A stretch of DNA of 64,000 nt from Eubacteriales bacterium (GCA_028872475.1 JAQYMQ010000021.1:1-64000), one strand, 5' to 3'. Shown: positions 37,505 to 48,153, counted from the first letter of the stretch. The notes: a model not told the origin generated them from the sequence alone. Made by a program: numbers and translations.

Positions 37505-37676
37505 ATTTTAATAACATACTGTAGATAACTTTTTAAATTAATAAACATATTTATCAACAAAAAAATTATATTACAAATAATAAATTTTCAATGTTTTAAC
37601 TAGATATACACATATACACAATACACTACTACTATTACTACTATAAAATATATAAATAATAAATAAGGAGTACATA
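37505..37676. other. oriC, downstream cluster with putative unwinding element (dnaA-dnaN)
   Basis: Contains DnaA-like boxes TGTAGATAA (37520-37528) and TTATCAACA (37551-37559), two tandem degenerate boxes ATATACACA (37604-37612, 37612-37620), then a CTA-triplet tract (37626-37643) and a purely A/T stretch before the dnaN Shine-Dalgarno. This matches the bipartite Bacillus-type origin in which unwinding occurs next to dnaN. Confidence 0.85.
37626..37643. promoter_or_regulatory. Putative DnaA-trio element
   Basis: CTACTACTATTACTACTA on the plus strand is 3'-GAT-GAT-GAT-AAT-GAT-GAT-5' on the other, the repeating trinucleotide described as the DnaA-trio that recruits DnaA onto single-stranded DNA. 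It lies 5 bp after two tandem degenerate DnaA boxes and before an AT-only stretch. Confidence 0.75.
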
Positions 37677-38777
37677 ATGAATTTTTCTTGTAATCAACAA
37701 CAATTATCAAAAATATTAAATACTGTTTCTAAAGCAGTTTCTATAAGAACAACAACACCTATATTAAAAGGTATATATATTTCTGTAAATAAAGATAATG
37801 TTACTTTTTGTGGATCTGATGGAAATATTATAATAGAAGAAAAATTAGATGCATATATTAAAGAAGAAGGATCTGTTGTTGTAAGCGCTAATCTATTTAA
37901 AGAAACAGTAAGAAGGTTTTCTTCAGGAAATATTAATATTTATAAAGAAGATAATAAAATTGTTATAAAAAATGAAAAAAGTGAACATAAAATAGGTTGG
38001 TTGCCAGCAGATGAATTTCCTTTAATAGAGGAAATGAAAGAAAAGGAAATATTAAATTTTGATAAAGAAATTTTAAAAGATATGATTGCAAAAACAAAAT
38101 TTGCAGCAAGTACAGACGAACTTAAAGGAATAATGAGAGGTGTTTTATTTGAAATAAAAAAAGATAGTTTTAATATGATAGCTATTGATGGATATAAGAT
38201 GGCTATTGTAAAAGAACCTATGAATAATTTAAAAGAACTATCTTTTGTTATTGAAGCAAATATATTAAATGAAATATTAAATATTTTAAAAGATAATTCT
38301 TTAGATAAAGAAATTAATGTTGATTTTGATGGTAAAAGAGCAATATTCCAAATAGGTTCAACAAAAGTTTCAACTAGAATATTAGAAGGTAAGTTTATTG
38401 ATTATGAAAGAATACTTCCAAGAAATAATGAAAGTAAAATAATAATTAATAGGAGAGAATTAGTAGATGCAACAGAAAGAGCTAGTATTTTAGCAAGAGA
38501 AGGTAATAATAATTTAATAAAGTTATGTATTGATGAAAATCTACTTACAATAACAACAAGAACAGATATGGGATATGTAAAAGAAGAAGTAGATATAGAA
38601 AAAAAAGGTGAAAATTTAGAGATAGGATTTGATTCAAAATTAATATTAGATCCTTTAAAAGTTATAGATGATGAGAATATTGTTATAGAATTTAGAGGAC
38701 CTTTAGATGGAGCATTTATAACATCTTGTGAAAATGGAAACTACTCATATTTAGTTTTACCGGTGAGATTAAAATAA
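37677..38777 (+). CDS. dnaN: DNA polymerase III beta sliding clamp
   Basis: Processivity clamp of replication. The 366-aa protein has three clamp domains of typical spacing (MNFSCNQQQLSKILNTVSKAV; IAKTKFAASTDELKGIMRGVLFEI; ELVDATERASILARE) and the C-terminal SYLVLPVRLK, close to the usual ending LPVR. AAGGAG precedes the start. recF starts 1 bp after its stop; the yaaA (S4-domain) gene that often sits between is missing. Confidence 0.98.
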   Translation: MNFSCNQQQLSKILNTVSKAVSIRTTTPILKGIYISVNKDNVTFCGSDGNIIIEEKLDAYIKEEGSVVVSANLFKETVRRFSSGNINIYKEDNKIVIKNEKSEHKIGWLPADEFPLIEEMKEKEILNFDKEILKDMIAKTKFAASTDELKGIMRGVLFEIKKDSFNMIAIDGYKMAIVKEPMNNLKELSFVIEANILNEILNILKDNSLDKEINVDFDGKRAIFQIGSTKVSTRILEGKFIDYERILPRNNESKIIINRRELVDATERASILAREGNNNLIKLCIDENLLTITTRTDMGYVKEEVDIEKKGENLEIGFDSKLILDPLKVIDDENIVIEFRGPLDGAFITSCENGNYSYLVLPVRLK

Positions 38778-38778
38778 A

Positions 38779-39825
38779 ATGTATGTAAAAAAAATTGAAT
38801 TAAGAAATTTTAGAAATCATATAGAAAAAAAAATAGAATTTGATAAAAAAATAAACCTTATTCTTGGAGAAAATGCAAAGGGAAAAACAAATATTGTAGA
38901 AGCTATAAATATTTGCTCTTATGGAAAATCATTTAGAAATGCAAAAGATTTAGAATTAATAAATTTAGATAATGAAAATTCTAATATTAAAATGTCATAT
39001 GTTTATGATGAAATTTATGATGTAGAAAAAATTATAGATATAGAAATTTACAAAAATCAAAAAAATATTATAAAAATTGATAATAAAAAAATTAAAAATT
39101 ATGTACAATTAATGGAAAATTTTTATTCTGTTGTTTTTGCACCTGAAGATTTAAAAATTATAAAAGAAGATCCTATTAAAAGAAGAACTTTTATAGATAA
39201 GGAATTATGCCAAATTGATAAAAAATATTTTTTAAATCTTAGAGAATATAGAAAAATATTGAAAAATAGAAATAATATTTTAAAAAATGAAAAAATAGAT
39301 AGTAATTTTTTAGATATACTTGATGAACAAATTGCAAAAAGAGCTGAAATAATAATAAAAAAAAGAGAAGAATATATAAAATTATTAAATAATGTTTCAA
39401 AGGATATCCATTACAAAATTAGCGGAGAAAAAGAAAAAATATATATAGAATATCAAAAAAATATAAATGGAGATTATTTAAATTCGTTAAAAAATAATAG
39501 AAATAATGATATTAAATATAAAACAACAGGTTTAGGTATTCACAAAGATGATATAAAGATAATTATTAATGGAAAAGATAGTAGAAAATATGCTTCACAA
39601 GGACAGCAAAGAAGTATAATTTTGTCTTTAAAAATTGCTCAAATAAATATAATAACAAAATTAAAAGAAGAAAAACCTGTATTTATATTAGATGATGTAT
39701 TTAGTGAACTTGATAACAATAGAAAAAAAGCTCTTGTAGATATATTGCAAGATATTCAGATATTTATTACTACAACACAACAGGAAGAATTTTTTGATAA
39801 ATCACATATTATTGAAATAGAATAG
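38779..39825 (+). CDS. recF: DNA repair and recombination protein RecF
   Basis: SMC-like ATPase that helps load RecA at gaps. The 348-aa protein shows MYVKKIELRNFRNHIEKKI, Walker A GENAKGKTNIVEA, the signature ASQGQQRSIILSLKIA and Walker B PVFILDDVFSELD. The gene is extremely A-rich, with heavy Lys/Asn/Ile use, more so than flanking genes. It is directly coupled to dnaN. Confidence 0.97.
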   Translation: MYVKKIELRNFRNHIEKKIEFDKKINLILGENAKGKTNIVEAINICSYGKSFRNAKDLELINLDNENSNIKMSYVYDEIYDVEKIIDIEIYKNQKNIIKIDNKKIKNYVQLMENFYSVVFAPEDLKIIKEDPIKRRTFIDKELCQIDKKYFLNLREYRKILKNRNNILKNEKIDSNFLDILDEQIAKRAEIIIKKREEYIKLLNNVSKDIHYKISGEKEKIYIEYQKNINGDYLNSLKNNRNNDIKYKTTGLGIHKDDIKIIINGKDSRKYASQGQQRSIILSLKIAQINIITKLKEEKPVFILDDVFSELDNNRKKALVDILQDIQIFITTTQQEEFFDKSHIIEIE

Positions 39826-39839
39826 ATTTTGGAGGTTTA

Positions 39840-40151
39840 ATGAAGTACTATTTATTAATAATTTTAGCTTATGTTATAGGTTTGTTTATTTACTATATTA
39901 AAGTTATAAAAAAGAATAATGATTTTAGTATTGAAAAATATCCAATTTTTAGTGAATTTGTATTAAATATAATTATTATAGGAATAATCCCTTTGTGTTA
40001 TTTAATTTTTATTGAAGATGATATTTATAGTATGAAATTTCGTACAATACTTATAATATTAATAATAATGTCTTTTATAGTGTTTAGGATTGTTAATTTT
40101 ATTGTGAAAAGAAAAGTAAAAAATTTTAATTTCAATAAAGAGAATAAATAA
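39840..40151 (+). CDS. Small three-pass membrane protein, unknown
   Basis: 103-aa protein not recognised. Three hydrophobic stretches are visible (YYLLIILAYVIGLFIYYI; FVLNIIIIGIIPLCYLIFI; ILIILIIMSFIVFRIVNFIV), ending in a basic tail (KRKVKNFNFNKENK). TTGGAGGT just before the ATG is a strong ribosome binding site. It lies 14 bp after recF, so it is probably co-transcribed with dnaN-recF, at the place where many Clostridia carry remB/DUF370. No function can be given. Confidence 0.65.
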   Translation: MKYYLLIILAYVIGLFIYYIKVIKKNNDFSIEKYPIFSEFVLNIIIIGIIPLCYLIFIEDDIYSMKFRTILIILIIMSFIVFRIVNFIVKRKVKNFNFNKENK

Positions 40152-40262
40152 AAAATTAATATATGGGAAGTTTCTATTTTATAAAAATAGATTTAAATAA
40201 ATAATCAATTAATAGTATAGTAATTAATTATAAAAGTGATAATTTTGTAATAAAAAATAAGG

Positions 40263-40294
40263 CGTCTTAATTTGAAAAATTAAGGCGTTTTATT
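40263..40294 (+). terminator. Terminator between the recF unit and gyrB
   Basis: 11-bp stem CGTCTTAATTT / AAATTAAGGCG (one G-T pair), 3-nt loop GAA, followed by TTTTATT. A weaker TCTATTTT/AAAATAGA hairpin occurs 80 bp upstream. Confidence 0.8.
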
Positions 40295-40301
40295 GTATAA
40301 T
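40272..40301 (+). promoter_or_regulatory. Putative sigma-A promoter of gyrB, overlapping the terminator
   Basis: -35 TTGAAA (40272-40277) coincides with the loop of the preceding terminator; -10 TATAAT (40296-40301), 18-bp spacing, 36 bp before the gyrB ATG. Confidence 0.6.
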
Positions 40302-40328
40302 AAAGCGTGAATTTTTATTATAAAGTAA

Positions 40329-42272
<1,944 letters not shown>

Positions 42273-42285
42273 GAAAGGAGGGCAT

Positions 42286-44757
42286 ATGAAAGATTTATCA
42301 AGATTTAATGAAGACCAGAAAATGATAGAGCATGAGATTAATAGAGAGATGAAGAAATCTTATATTGATTATGCTATGAGTGTTATTGTTGGAAGAGCTC
42401 TCCCTGATGTAAGAGATGGTTTAAAACCAGTACATAGAAGAATTCTTTTTGGAATGAGTCAGCTTGGCATTACTCCAGATAAGCCACATAAAAAATCGGC
42501 ACGTATTGTCGGTGACGTAATGGGTAAATATCATCCTCATGGCGACTCAGCTATTTATGATGCTATGGTAAGAATGGCACAGGATTTTTCAACAAGATAT
42601 ATGCTTATTGATGGTCATGGTAACTTCGGTTCTATCGATGGCGATGGCGCAGCTGCAATGCGTTATACGGAAGCTAGAATGACGCCATTTGCTCTACAAT
42701 TACTTCGTGATATAGAAAAAGAAACGGTTGATTTCGTTCCTAACTTTGACGAAGAGGAAGAAGAACCGTCAGTTTTACCGGCAAAAATTCCAAACCTACT
42801 TATTAATGGTTCAAATGGTATTGCCGTAGGTATGGCTACATCTATTCCACCGCATAATTTGTCAGAAGTTATAGATGCAGCTTGTTATATGATAAATAAC
42901 GACAATATTGAAGAAGATAAATTATTAGATATAGTTAAAGGTCCTGATTTTCCTACAGGTGCTCAAATCTTAGGCAAAGCAGGTTTAAGAGAAGCTTATA
43001 GAACAGGTCAAGGTAAGGTAACAGTAAGATCTAAGACAGAGATCGAAGAAACTGCAAGAGGAAAAATGCAGATTGTTGTTACAGAGATTCCTTATCAGGT
43101 TAATAAGTCAAGATTGATTGAAAAGATTGCTAGCCTCGTTAGAGAAAAGAAGATAGATGGTATTTCTGCTATCAGAGACGAATCTAATAGACAGGGAATG
43201 AGAATAGTAATTGAATTAAAGAGAGATGCTAATCCACAGATTACTTTGAATAGACTTTATAAAAATACTCAGTTGCAAGATACTTACAGTATGATTATGC
43301 TTGCATTAGTAAATTCTCAACCAAAGATATTGAGATTACAGGATATATTAAGCGAGTTCTTGAAACACCAAAAAGATGTTATGACAAGAAGAACTCAATT
43401 TGATTTAAAGAAAGCTGAAGCAAGAGCACATATTTTAGATGGCTTAAGGATTGCTTTAGATAATATTGATGAAATAATTAAAATTATTAGATCTTCTTAC
43501 AGTAATGCTAAAGAAAAATTAATTGAAGTATTTAATTTAAGTGAGATTCAGGCACAGGCAATTTTAGATATGAGATTGGCAAGATTGCAAGGTCTTGAAA
43601 GAGAAAAGATTGAAAAAGAATTTAATGAGCTTATGGAAAAAATAGCTTACTATAATTCTCTTCTTGCTGACGAAACTCTTTTAATGGACACAGTGAAAAA
43701 GGAAATGCTTGAAATTAAAGAGAAGTATGGAGATGAAAGAAGAACTCAGATTGTTCCAGCAGTAAATGAGTTTAGTGAAGAAGATTTAATAGATGAAGAA
43801 AATTCAACTATTACACTAACTCACCTTGGATATTTAAAGAGAGTTCCAACAGATACATACAGGACACAAAAAAGAGGTGGTAAAGGTATTGCTGGTCTTA
43901 CAACTAGAGAAAATGACTTTGTTAAGTCGTTGATAATGACATCGACACACGATACATTATTATTCTTTACGAATTTAGGTAAGGCACATAAGATTAAGGC
44001 TTATGAAATTCCAGAGGCAAATAGGACAGCAAAAGGAACGCCAGCAGTAAACTTCTTAAACCTATTCCAGCAGGAAAGAATTAGTGCTATTATTCCAATT
44101 AAGAAATTTGAAGAAGATAAATATATTGTTCAAATTACTAAAAAGGGAACGATTAAAAAGACAAGTTTGGCACAGTTTGAAAAGATAAGAAAGAATGGAA
44201 TTATTGCTATAAACCTTGTGGATGGCGATGAACTTATAGAAATAAATGAGACTTCAGGCAATGACGATATAATAATTGTTACTAAAAAAGGTCAGAGCAT
44301 TAGATTTAACGAGAAGGACGTTAGACCTATGGGAAGAAGTTCTATGGGTGTCAGAGCTATAAAGCTAGATGGAGATGATGAAGTTGTTTCTATGTCACTT
44401 GCTAAAGAGGAAGATACTTTATTAGTTGTTACAGAAAAGGGATATGGTAAGAGAACACCTATCAAGGAATATACTAAGCAGACAAGAGGCGGTAAAGGTA
44501 ATCTTACATATGACAAAAAGAAATTTAATAAGACAGGAAATGTTATTGGTTCTGTAATTGTTGAGGAAGAAGATGAATTATTACTAATCAATTCACAGGG
44601 AACTATTATTAGAATAAAGGCTACAGATGTTTCTGTTACAGGAAGAACTACGCAAGGTGTTAAGATTATGCGTATGAAAGATCAGGAAGCTATAATATCT
44701 ATGGCAAAGGTTCTTAAAGAAGATGAAAATGATAGTGAAGAAGAAGGGAAGGAATAA
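42286..44757 (+). CDS. gyrA: DNA gyrase subunit A
   Basis: Cleavage-ligation subunit of gyrase. The 823-aa protein has the breakage-reunion domain with catalytic Tyr in [14 protein letters not shown], the quinolone-region [26 protein letters not shown], and the six-bladed C-terminal propeller with GyrA-box-like [11 protein letters not shown]. The tail is acidic ([10 protein letters not shown]). GAAAGGAGG precedes the start. At the quinolone hot spots I read Asp-Ser, the normal sensitive residues. Confidence 0.98.
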   Translation: MKDLSRFNEDQKMIEHEINREMKKSYIDYAMSVIVGRALPDVRDGLKPVHRRILFGMSQLGITPDKPHKKSARIVGDVMGKYHPHGDSAIYDAMVRMAQDFSTRYMLIDGHGNFGSIDGDGAAAMRYTEARMTPFALQLLRDIEKETVDFVPNFDEEEEEPSVLPAKIPNLLINGSNGIAVGMATSIPPHNLSEVIDAACYMINNDNIEEDKLLDIVKGPDFPTGAQILGKAGLREAYRTGQGKVTVRSKTEIEETARGKMQIVVTEIPYQVNKSRLIEKIASLVREKKIDGISAIRDESNRQGMRIVIELKRDANPQITLNRLYKNTQLQDTYSMIMLALVNSQPKILRLQDILSEFLKHQKDVMTRRTQFDLKKAEARAHILDGLRIALDNIDEIIKIIRSSYSNAKEKLIEVFNLSEIQAQAILDMRLARLQGLEREKIEKEFNELMEKIAYYNSLLADETLLMDTVKKEMLEIKEKYGDERRTQIVPAVNEFSEEDLIDEENSTITLTHLGYLKRVPTDTYRTQKRGGKGIAGLTTRENDFVKSLIMTSTHDTLLFFTNLGKAHKIKAYEIPEANRTAKGTPAVNFLNLFQQERISAIIPIKKFEEDKYIVQITKKGTIKKTSLAQFEKIRKNGIIAINLVDGDELIEINETSGNDDIIIVTKKGQSIRFNEKDVRPMGRSSMGVRAIKLDGDDEVVSMSLAKEEDTLLVVTEKGYGKRTPIKEYTKQTRGGKGNLTYDKKKFNKTGNVIGSVIVEEEDELLLINSQGTIIRIKATDVSVTGRTTQGVKIMRMKDQEAIISMAKVLKEDENDSEEEGKE

Positions 44758-44759
44758 AA

Positions 44760-44785
44760 ATTTTTATAAATTAATTTATAAAAAT
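44760..44785. repeat. 26-bp AT-only perfect palindrome after gyrA
   Basis: Arms ATTTTTATAAATT / AATTTATAAAAAT, 2 bp after the gyrA stop and ending just before the anti-sigma gene's Shine-Dalgarno. It has no loop and no GC pairs, so a terminator role would be weak; it could also be a protein-binding site. Confidence 0.5.
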
Positions 44786-44796
44786 GGTGATAATTG

Positions 44797-45195
44797 ATGA
44801 ATAAGGAAATTTTTGTAAAAGTACCTGGAGATCACGAGTTTATGAAGATTTGCAGAAGTGTTGCAACAGCCGCTGCTGCCGTGGCAGGTTTTGATATAGA
44901 GGCTACAGATGATATTGGATTAGCGGTTTTTGAAGGTACAAAAGTATTGGTTTGTCATAGACATGATAAATTACCTGAAAGTTATAATATGACAATAAAT
45001 ATTACAGATGAAAAATTTGTGGTTAAACTGAGTGTAAATACCGAGTTTGTCCAGGAAAAACATAGAACTATTTGTTTAGATTGTCCTTGTGAAGGTGAAA
45101 TTGGACGAGAAGTTGCAAATAGCTTAATGGATGAAACAAGATTAGAAGAAGGAACTGAAGAAGGCGATATTTTTATATTGACAAAGTACTTATGA
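44797..45195 (+). CDS. RsbW/SpoIIAB-like anti-sigma factor, degenerate
   Basis: Probable anti-sigma factor for the adjacent sigma factor. The start is ATG 44797 (132 aa), with GGTGA six bases upstream. The fold resembles GHKL serine kinases (ICRSVATAAAAVAGFDIEATDDIGLAVFEG), but the N-box Asn is not found at the expected place (FEGTKVLVCH instead of SEACTNAVQH-type) and the Gly-rich box reads EGEIGREVANSLMDE rather than a GLGL form. ATP binding and kinase activity may be lost or altered. Its stop overlaps the sigma gene start by 4 bp (ATGA). No anti-anti-sigma gene is adjacent. Confidence 0.78.
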   Translation: MNKEIFVKVPGDHEFMKICRSVATAAAAVAGFDIEATDDIGLAVFEGTKVLVCHRHDKLPESYNMTINITDEKFVVKLSVNTEFVQEKHRTICLDCPCEGEIGREVANSLMDETRLEEGTEEGDIFILTKYL

Positions 45196-45938
45196 TTAAA
45201 AACGAAGAACAATTTATAAAGTATTATCAAAATAAAGATCCAAATTTAAGAAACCAAATTGTAGAACAACATCTATATATGGTCGATATTTTGGTTAAAA
45301 AATATTTGGGTAAGGGTATAGAATATGATGATCTATATCAAGTAGGAGCAATGGCTCTTATATCTGCAGTTGAAAGGTTTGATCCTACAAAAGGATTTGA
45401 ATTTAGTAGTTTTGCTACACCAACTATTTTGGGTGAGATAAAGAAATACTTTAGAGATAAAGGTTGGAGTATTAAAGTACCAAGAAATATGAAGGAAATA
45501 GCAAGCTCTATACCAAGTTTTAAAGAAAAATTGATTGATAAGCTTGGAAGAAATCCAACAGTTGAAGAATTAGCACAGGAGATGGAAGTTTCAGAAGATA
45601 TTATTCTCAAAGCTATGGAAAGCAGTGCCGCATATTCAACATTATCAATTAATCAGATGATGCCGACATTTGGTGATAATAGTGATATGGATCCTTTTGA
45701 AAAATTTACTGCACAAGATGAAAAAGGATATTCAGATATAGAAGATTACGATATAATATACAAGGTGCTAAAGAAGTTAGATGGTACTAACCAGTATATA
45801 TTTAAAAAGAGATTTGTAGAAGGTCAGTCACAGAGTGATATTGCAAAGAATCTTGGGGTGTCTCAGATGACTATATCAAGAGCAGAAAAACGAATCATTG
45901 ATCATTTTATACAAGAGAGAGATGGACAATACGCGTAG
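45192..45938 (+). CDS. Sigma-70 family factor, SigB/SigF/SigG subfamily
   Basis: Alternative sigma factor of 248 aa. Region 2 shows VEQHLYMVDILVKKYLGKGIEYDDLYQVGAMALISAVERFDPTKGFEFSSFATPTILGEIKKYFRDKGW, region 3 IKVPRNMKEI followed by PTVEELAQEMEVSEDIILKAM, and region 4 the helix-turn-helix QSQSDIAKNLGVSQMTISRAEKRI. It is translationally coupled to the anti-sigma gene, the usual arrangement for stress or forespore sigma factors. Which regulon it controls cannot be told. Confidence 0.92.
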   Translation: MIKNEEQFIKYYQNKDPNLRNQIVEQHLYMVDILVKKYLGKGIEYDDLYQVGAMALISAVERFDPTKGFEFSSFATPTILGEIKKYFRDKGWSIKVPRNMKEIASSIPSFKEKLIDKLGRNPTVEELAQEMEVSEDIILKAMESSAAYSTLSINQMMPTFGDNSDMDPFEKFTAQDEKGYSDIEDYDIIYKVLKKLDGTNQYIFKKRFVEGQSQSDIAKNLGVSQMTISRAEKRIIDHFIQERDGQYA

Positions 45939-45979
45939 GAAGGAGAAGATAGTACTATTACTATCACAAATTTAGAATG
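45938..45979 (+). promoter_or_regulatory. Ribosome binding site separated from the trpS start by a hairpin
   Basis: GGAAGGAG (45938-45945) lies 31 nt before the conserved trpS ATG (45977). Between them is a 7-bp-stem hairpin GATAGTA-CTAT-TACTATC (45948-45965). Folding leaves about 13 nt. No closer Shine-Dalgarno is visible. Confidence 0.5.
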
Positions 45980-46957
45980 GGAAGAGTATTTTCAGGAGTA
46001 CAACCAACAGGAAATATACATTTAGGTAATTATCTTGGAGCTATAAAACAGTTTGTTGATTTGCAAGATGAAAATGACTGTATTTATTGTATTGTAGATC
46101 TACATGCAATCACAGTTGAGCAAGATCCAAAAGAACTTAGAGAACATATTTTAGATGTTGCGGCTCTATATTTAGCTGTAGGTATAGACCCTAAAAAAAG
46201 CATAGTTTTTGTTCAATCAAAGGTACCTCAGCACGCGGAATTAGGGTGGTTGCTAACATGTTATTCATATACAGGTGAGCTTTCAAGAATGACACAATTT
46301 AAGGATAAAGGTAAGGGAAGAGAATCCGTACCGACAGGGTTATTTATGTATCCTACATTGATGGCAGCTGATATATTACTTTATGACACAGAGATAGTAC
46401 CAGTTGGAATAGATCAAAAACAGCATATTGAAATAACGAGAGATCTATGTAATAGAATAAATAACAAATATGGAGAAGTATTTGTTGAGCCTGATGGTAG
46501 ATTTCTAAAGGAAGGTGCAAAAATTATGGCGCTTGATGATCCTACTAAAAAGATGAGCAAGAGTGCAGCAAATGAATTGAGTAAGATTGGTCTTCTGGAT
46601 GATGATGCGAAGATTAAAAAGGCTATAATGAAGGCGACAACAGACTCTGAAGGTATTGTTAAATACGATATGGATAATAAACCTGGTATTTCAAATTTAA
46701 TTAATATTTATACTGCATTTTCTGATTTATCAGTTGAAGAAATTGAAAAGAAGTATGATGGTGTAGGATATGGTCAATTTAAAAAAGACTTGGTTGAAGT
46801 TTTAATTAATGGATTGAAACCTATTAGAGAAAAGTTTCATGAAATTAGAAACTCTGATGAGTTAATAAGTGTGTTGGATGACGGTGCAAAGAGAGCAGAG
46901 GCTATTGCGACAGAAGTTCTTAAGAGAGCATATAACAAAATTGGACTTGGATATTAA
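45977..46957 (+). CDS. trpS: Tryptophanyl-tRNA synthetase
   Basis: Class I synthetase charging tRNA-Trp. The 326-aa protein starts MGRVFSGVQPTGNIHLGNYLGA, with the HIGH-type motif HLGN and the KMSKS motif in DDPTKKMSKSAANE; DILLYDTEIVPVGIDQKQHIE is also conserved. The start is fixed by homology to other TrpS proteins. The 38-bp gap after the sigma gene has no T-box; it holds the hairpin described separately. Confidence 0.97.
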   Translation: MGRVFSGVQPTGNIHLGNYLGAIKQFVDLQDENDCIYCIVDLHAITVEQDPKELREHILDVAALYLAVGIDPKKSIVFVQSKVPQHAELGWLLTCYSYTGELSRMTQFKDKGKGRESVPTGLFMYPTLMAADILLYDTEIVPVGIDQKQHIEITRDLCNRINNKYGEVFVEPDGRFLKEGAKIMALDDPTKKMSKSAANELSKIGLLDDDAKIKKAIMKATTDSEGIVKYDMDNKPGISNLINIYTAFSDLSVEEIEKKYDGVGYGQFKKDLVEVLINGLKPIREKFHEIRNSDELISVLDDGAKRAEAIATEVLKRAYNKIGLGY

Positions 46958-46981
46958 TATATTTGCTGAAAGGGAAGGATA

Positions 46982-47917
46982 ATGAGAGCTGATAGATATC
47001 AAAACAAGAAAAAAATTTCTCCTAAAAAAGTAACTGGTATGCAAAAGAATAAAGTTGCAAAGATAGGTGCAGGTGCCATTATTTTGGTTATTATTGTTGT
47101 AGTTGCATTACAGTTTATTGGTGGCAGAGATAAAGTTGAGGATAAGGATGCAGTATATGCAGGAACTAGTGGATGGGCAAATGGTAATGTAAGAGTTTTA
47201 CTTTCAGATGAATATATGCCAAATACATCACATTGTTATTCTGCGTTAAAGTATGTATACAAAACAAAAGATGTTAATGAATGGATGCAGAAGAATTCTG
47301 ATTATTCAGGGAAAAAATTAGCATTTTTGACATTTGATGATGGCCCATCACCTAAACATACGGAGACGGTTTTAGATACTTTAAAGAAGAATAATGTACA
47401 TGGAACATTCTTTTTAGTAGGTAATACTGTAGAAAGTTATGGAAAAAAAGCCTTGATGGAAAGATATATCAAGGAAGGACATGCTGTAGGTTTGCATTCA
47501 CAAACACATGACTATAAGAATCTTTATCCAGGTAGAGTTGCTAGTCCAACGTTAATACAAAAAGAAATGAAGCAGTGTAATGAAGCAATTCAAAAGACTC
47601 TTGGCAAGGATTTTAAAACACCTACAATGCGTTATCCTGGCGGTAGAATGTCATGGAAATCAATGGACGGTGCAGATGAGCTATTAAACTCAGAAGATAA
47701 TTTATATGGTATAGATTGGAATATTTCATCAGGGGACGCTACAAATGATGCTAGTCATTCTTCTATATCACAGATTAAAGGAGAAATTGAGGGTTCTGGA
47801 ACTCCAGATGTTGTAGTTATCTTAATGCATGATATTAGACCGTATAGCGTCAGAGATTTACAGGCAATTATTGATTATCTGAAATCTAAAGGATATGAAT
47901 TTGGTATATTATCTTAA
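46982..47917 (+). CDS. Polysaccharide deacetylase (peptidoglycan GlcNAc deacetylase-like)
   Basis: Membrane-anchored NodB-fold enzyme likely to deacetylate peptidoglycan GlcNAc, which reduces lysozyme sensitivity. The 311-aa protein has a basic N-terminus, one transmembrane anchor (GAGAIILVIIVVVALQFIGG, about 28-47) and an extracellular domain with the motifs LTFDDGPSPKHT, LHSQTHDY, MRYPGGRMSW and VILMHD, covering metal-binding Asp-His-His and the catalytic residues. Substrate is inferred from family. Confidence 0.88.
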   Translation: MRADRYQNKKKISPKKVTGMQKNKVAKIGAGAIILVIIVVVALQFIGGRDKVEDKDAVYAGTSGWANGNVRVLLSDEYMPNTSHCYSALKYVYKTKDVNEWMQKNSDYSGKKLAFLTFDDGPSPKHTETVLDTLKKNNVHGTFFLVGNTVESYGKKALMERYIKEGHAVGLHSQTHDYKNLYPGRVASPTLIQKEMKQCNEAIQKTLGKDFKTPTMRYPGGRMSWKSMDGADELLNSEDNLYGIDWNISSGDATNDASHSSISQIKGEIEGSGTPDVVVILMHDIRPYSVRDLQAIIDYLKSKGYEFGILS

Positions 47918-47955
47918 TAGGATGAATAGATTATAAATCGTAAATAATAAATATA

Positions 47956-48005
47956 AGCGCATAGCTAAAAGATTAGTGAGTTTTCTCAGCTATGTGCTTT
48001 TTTAT
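47956..48005 (+). terminator. Terminator after the deacetylase gene
   Basis: 11-bp stem AGCGCATAGCT / AGCTATGTGCT (one G-T pair), 21-nt loop, followed by TTTTTTATT. Confidence 0.88.
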
Positions 48006-48028
48006 TGCTAAGATTTATAGTTGGAAAA

Positions 48029-48037
48029 TGATATAAT
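48029..48037 (+). promoter_or_regulatory. Extended -10 promoter upstream of the leader ORF
   Basis: TGATATAAT is a TGn-extended perfect -10 box; no good -35 at normal spacing. It lies 14 bp before the small ORF that leads to the D-cysteine desulfhydrase-like gene. Confidence 0.5.
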
Positions 48038-48051
48038 TGTGGTGATATGGG

Positions 48052-48153
48052 ATGAACGAAAAATATATAGTGTTTATTAGGATTGTTAGTAAATTAATGA
48101 AAATGTTATTTAGAAGATGTGATTTAGAGAAAGCAATTTTAAATATGAGGTAA
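48052..48153 (+). CDS. Possible 33-aa leader peptide
   Basis: Open frame ATG 48052 to TAA 48153, too short for the ORF track. It encodes MNEKYIVFIRIVSKLMKM... ending LEKAILNMR, a basic and hydrophobic peptide with a single Cys (RRCD). A weak GGTGA lies about 9 bases upstream. It ends 5 bp before the next ATG, and its last codons (ATGAGG) contain that gene's Shine-Dalgarno, so translation of the two could be coupled. It may be chance; no homolog is recognised. Confidence 0.35.
   Translation: MNEKYIVFIRIVSKLMKMLFRRCDLEKAILNMR

Noticed and set aside
45939-45976. T-box leader for trpS
   Set aside because: Only 38 bp separate trpS from the sigma gene; there is no AGGGTGG-type T-box sequence.
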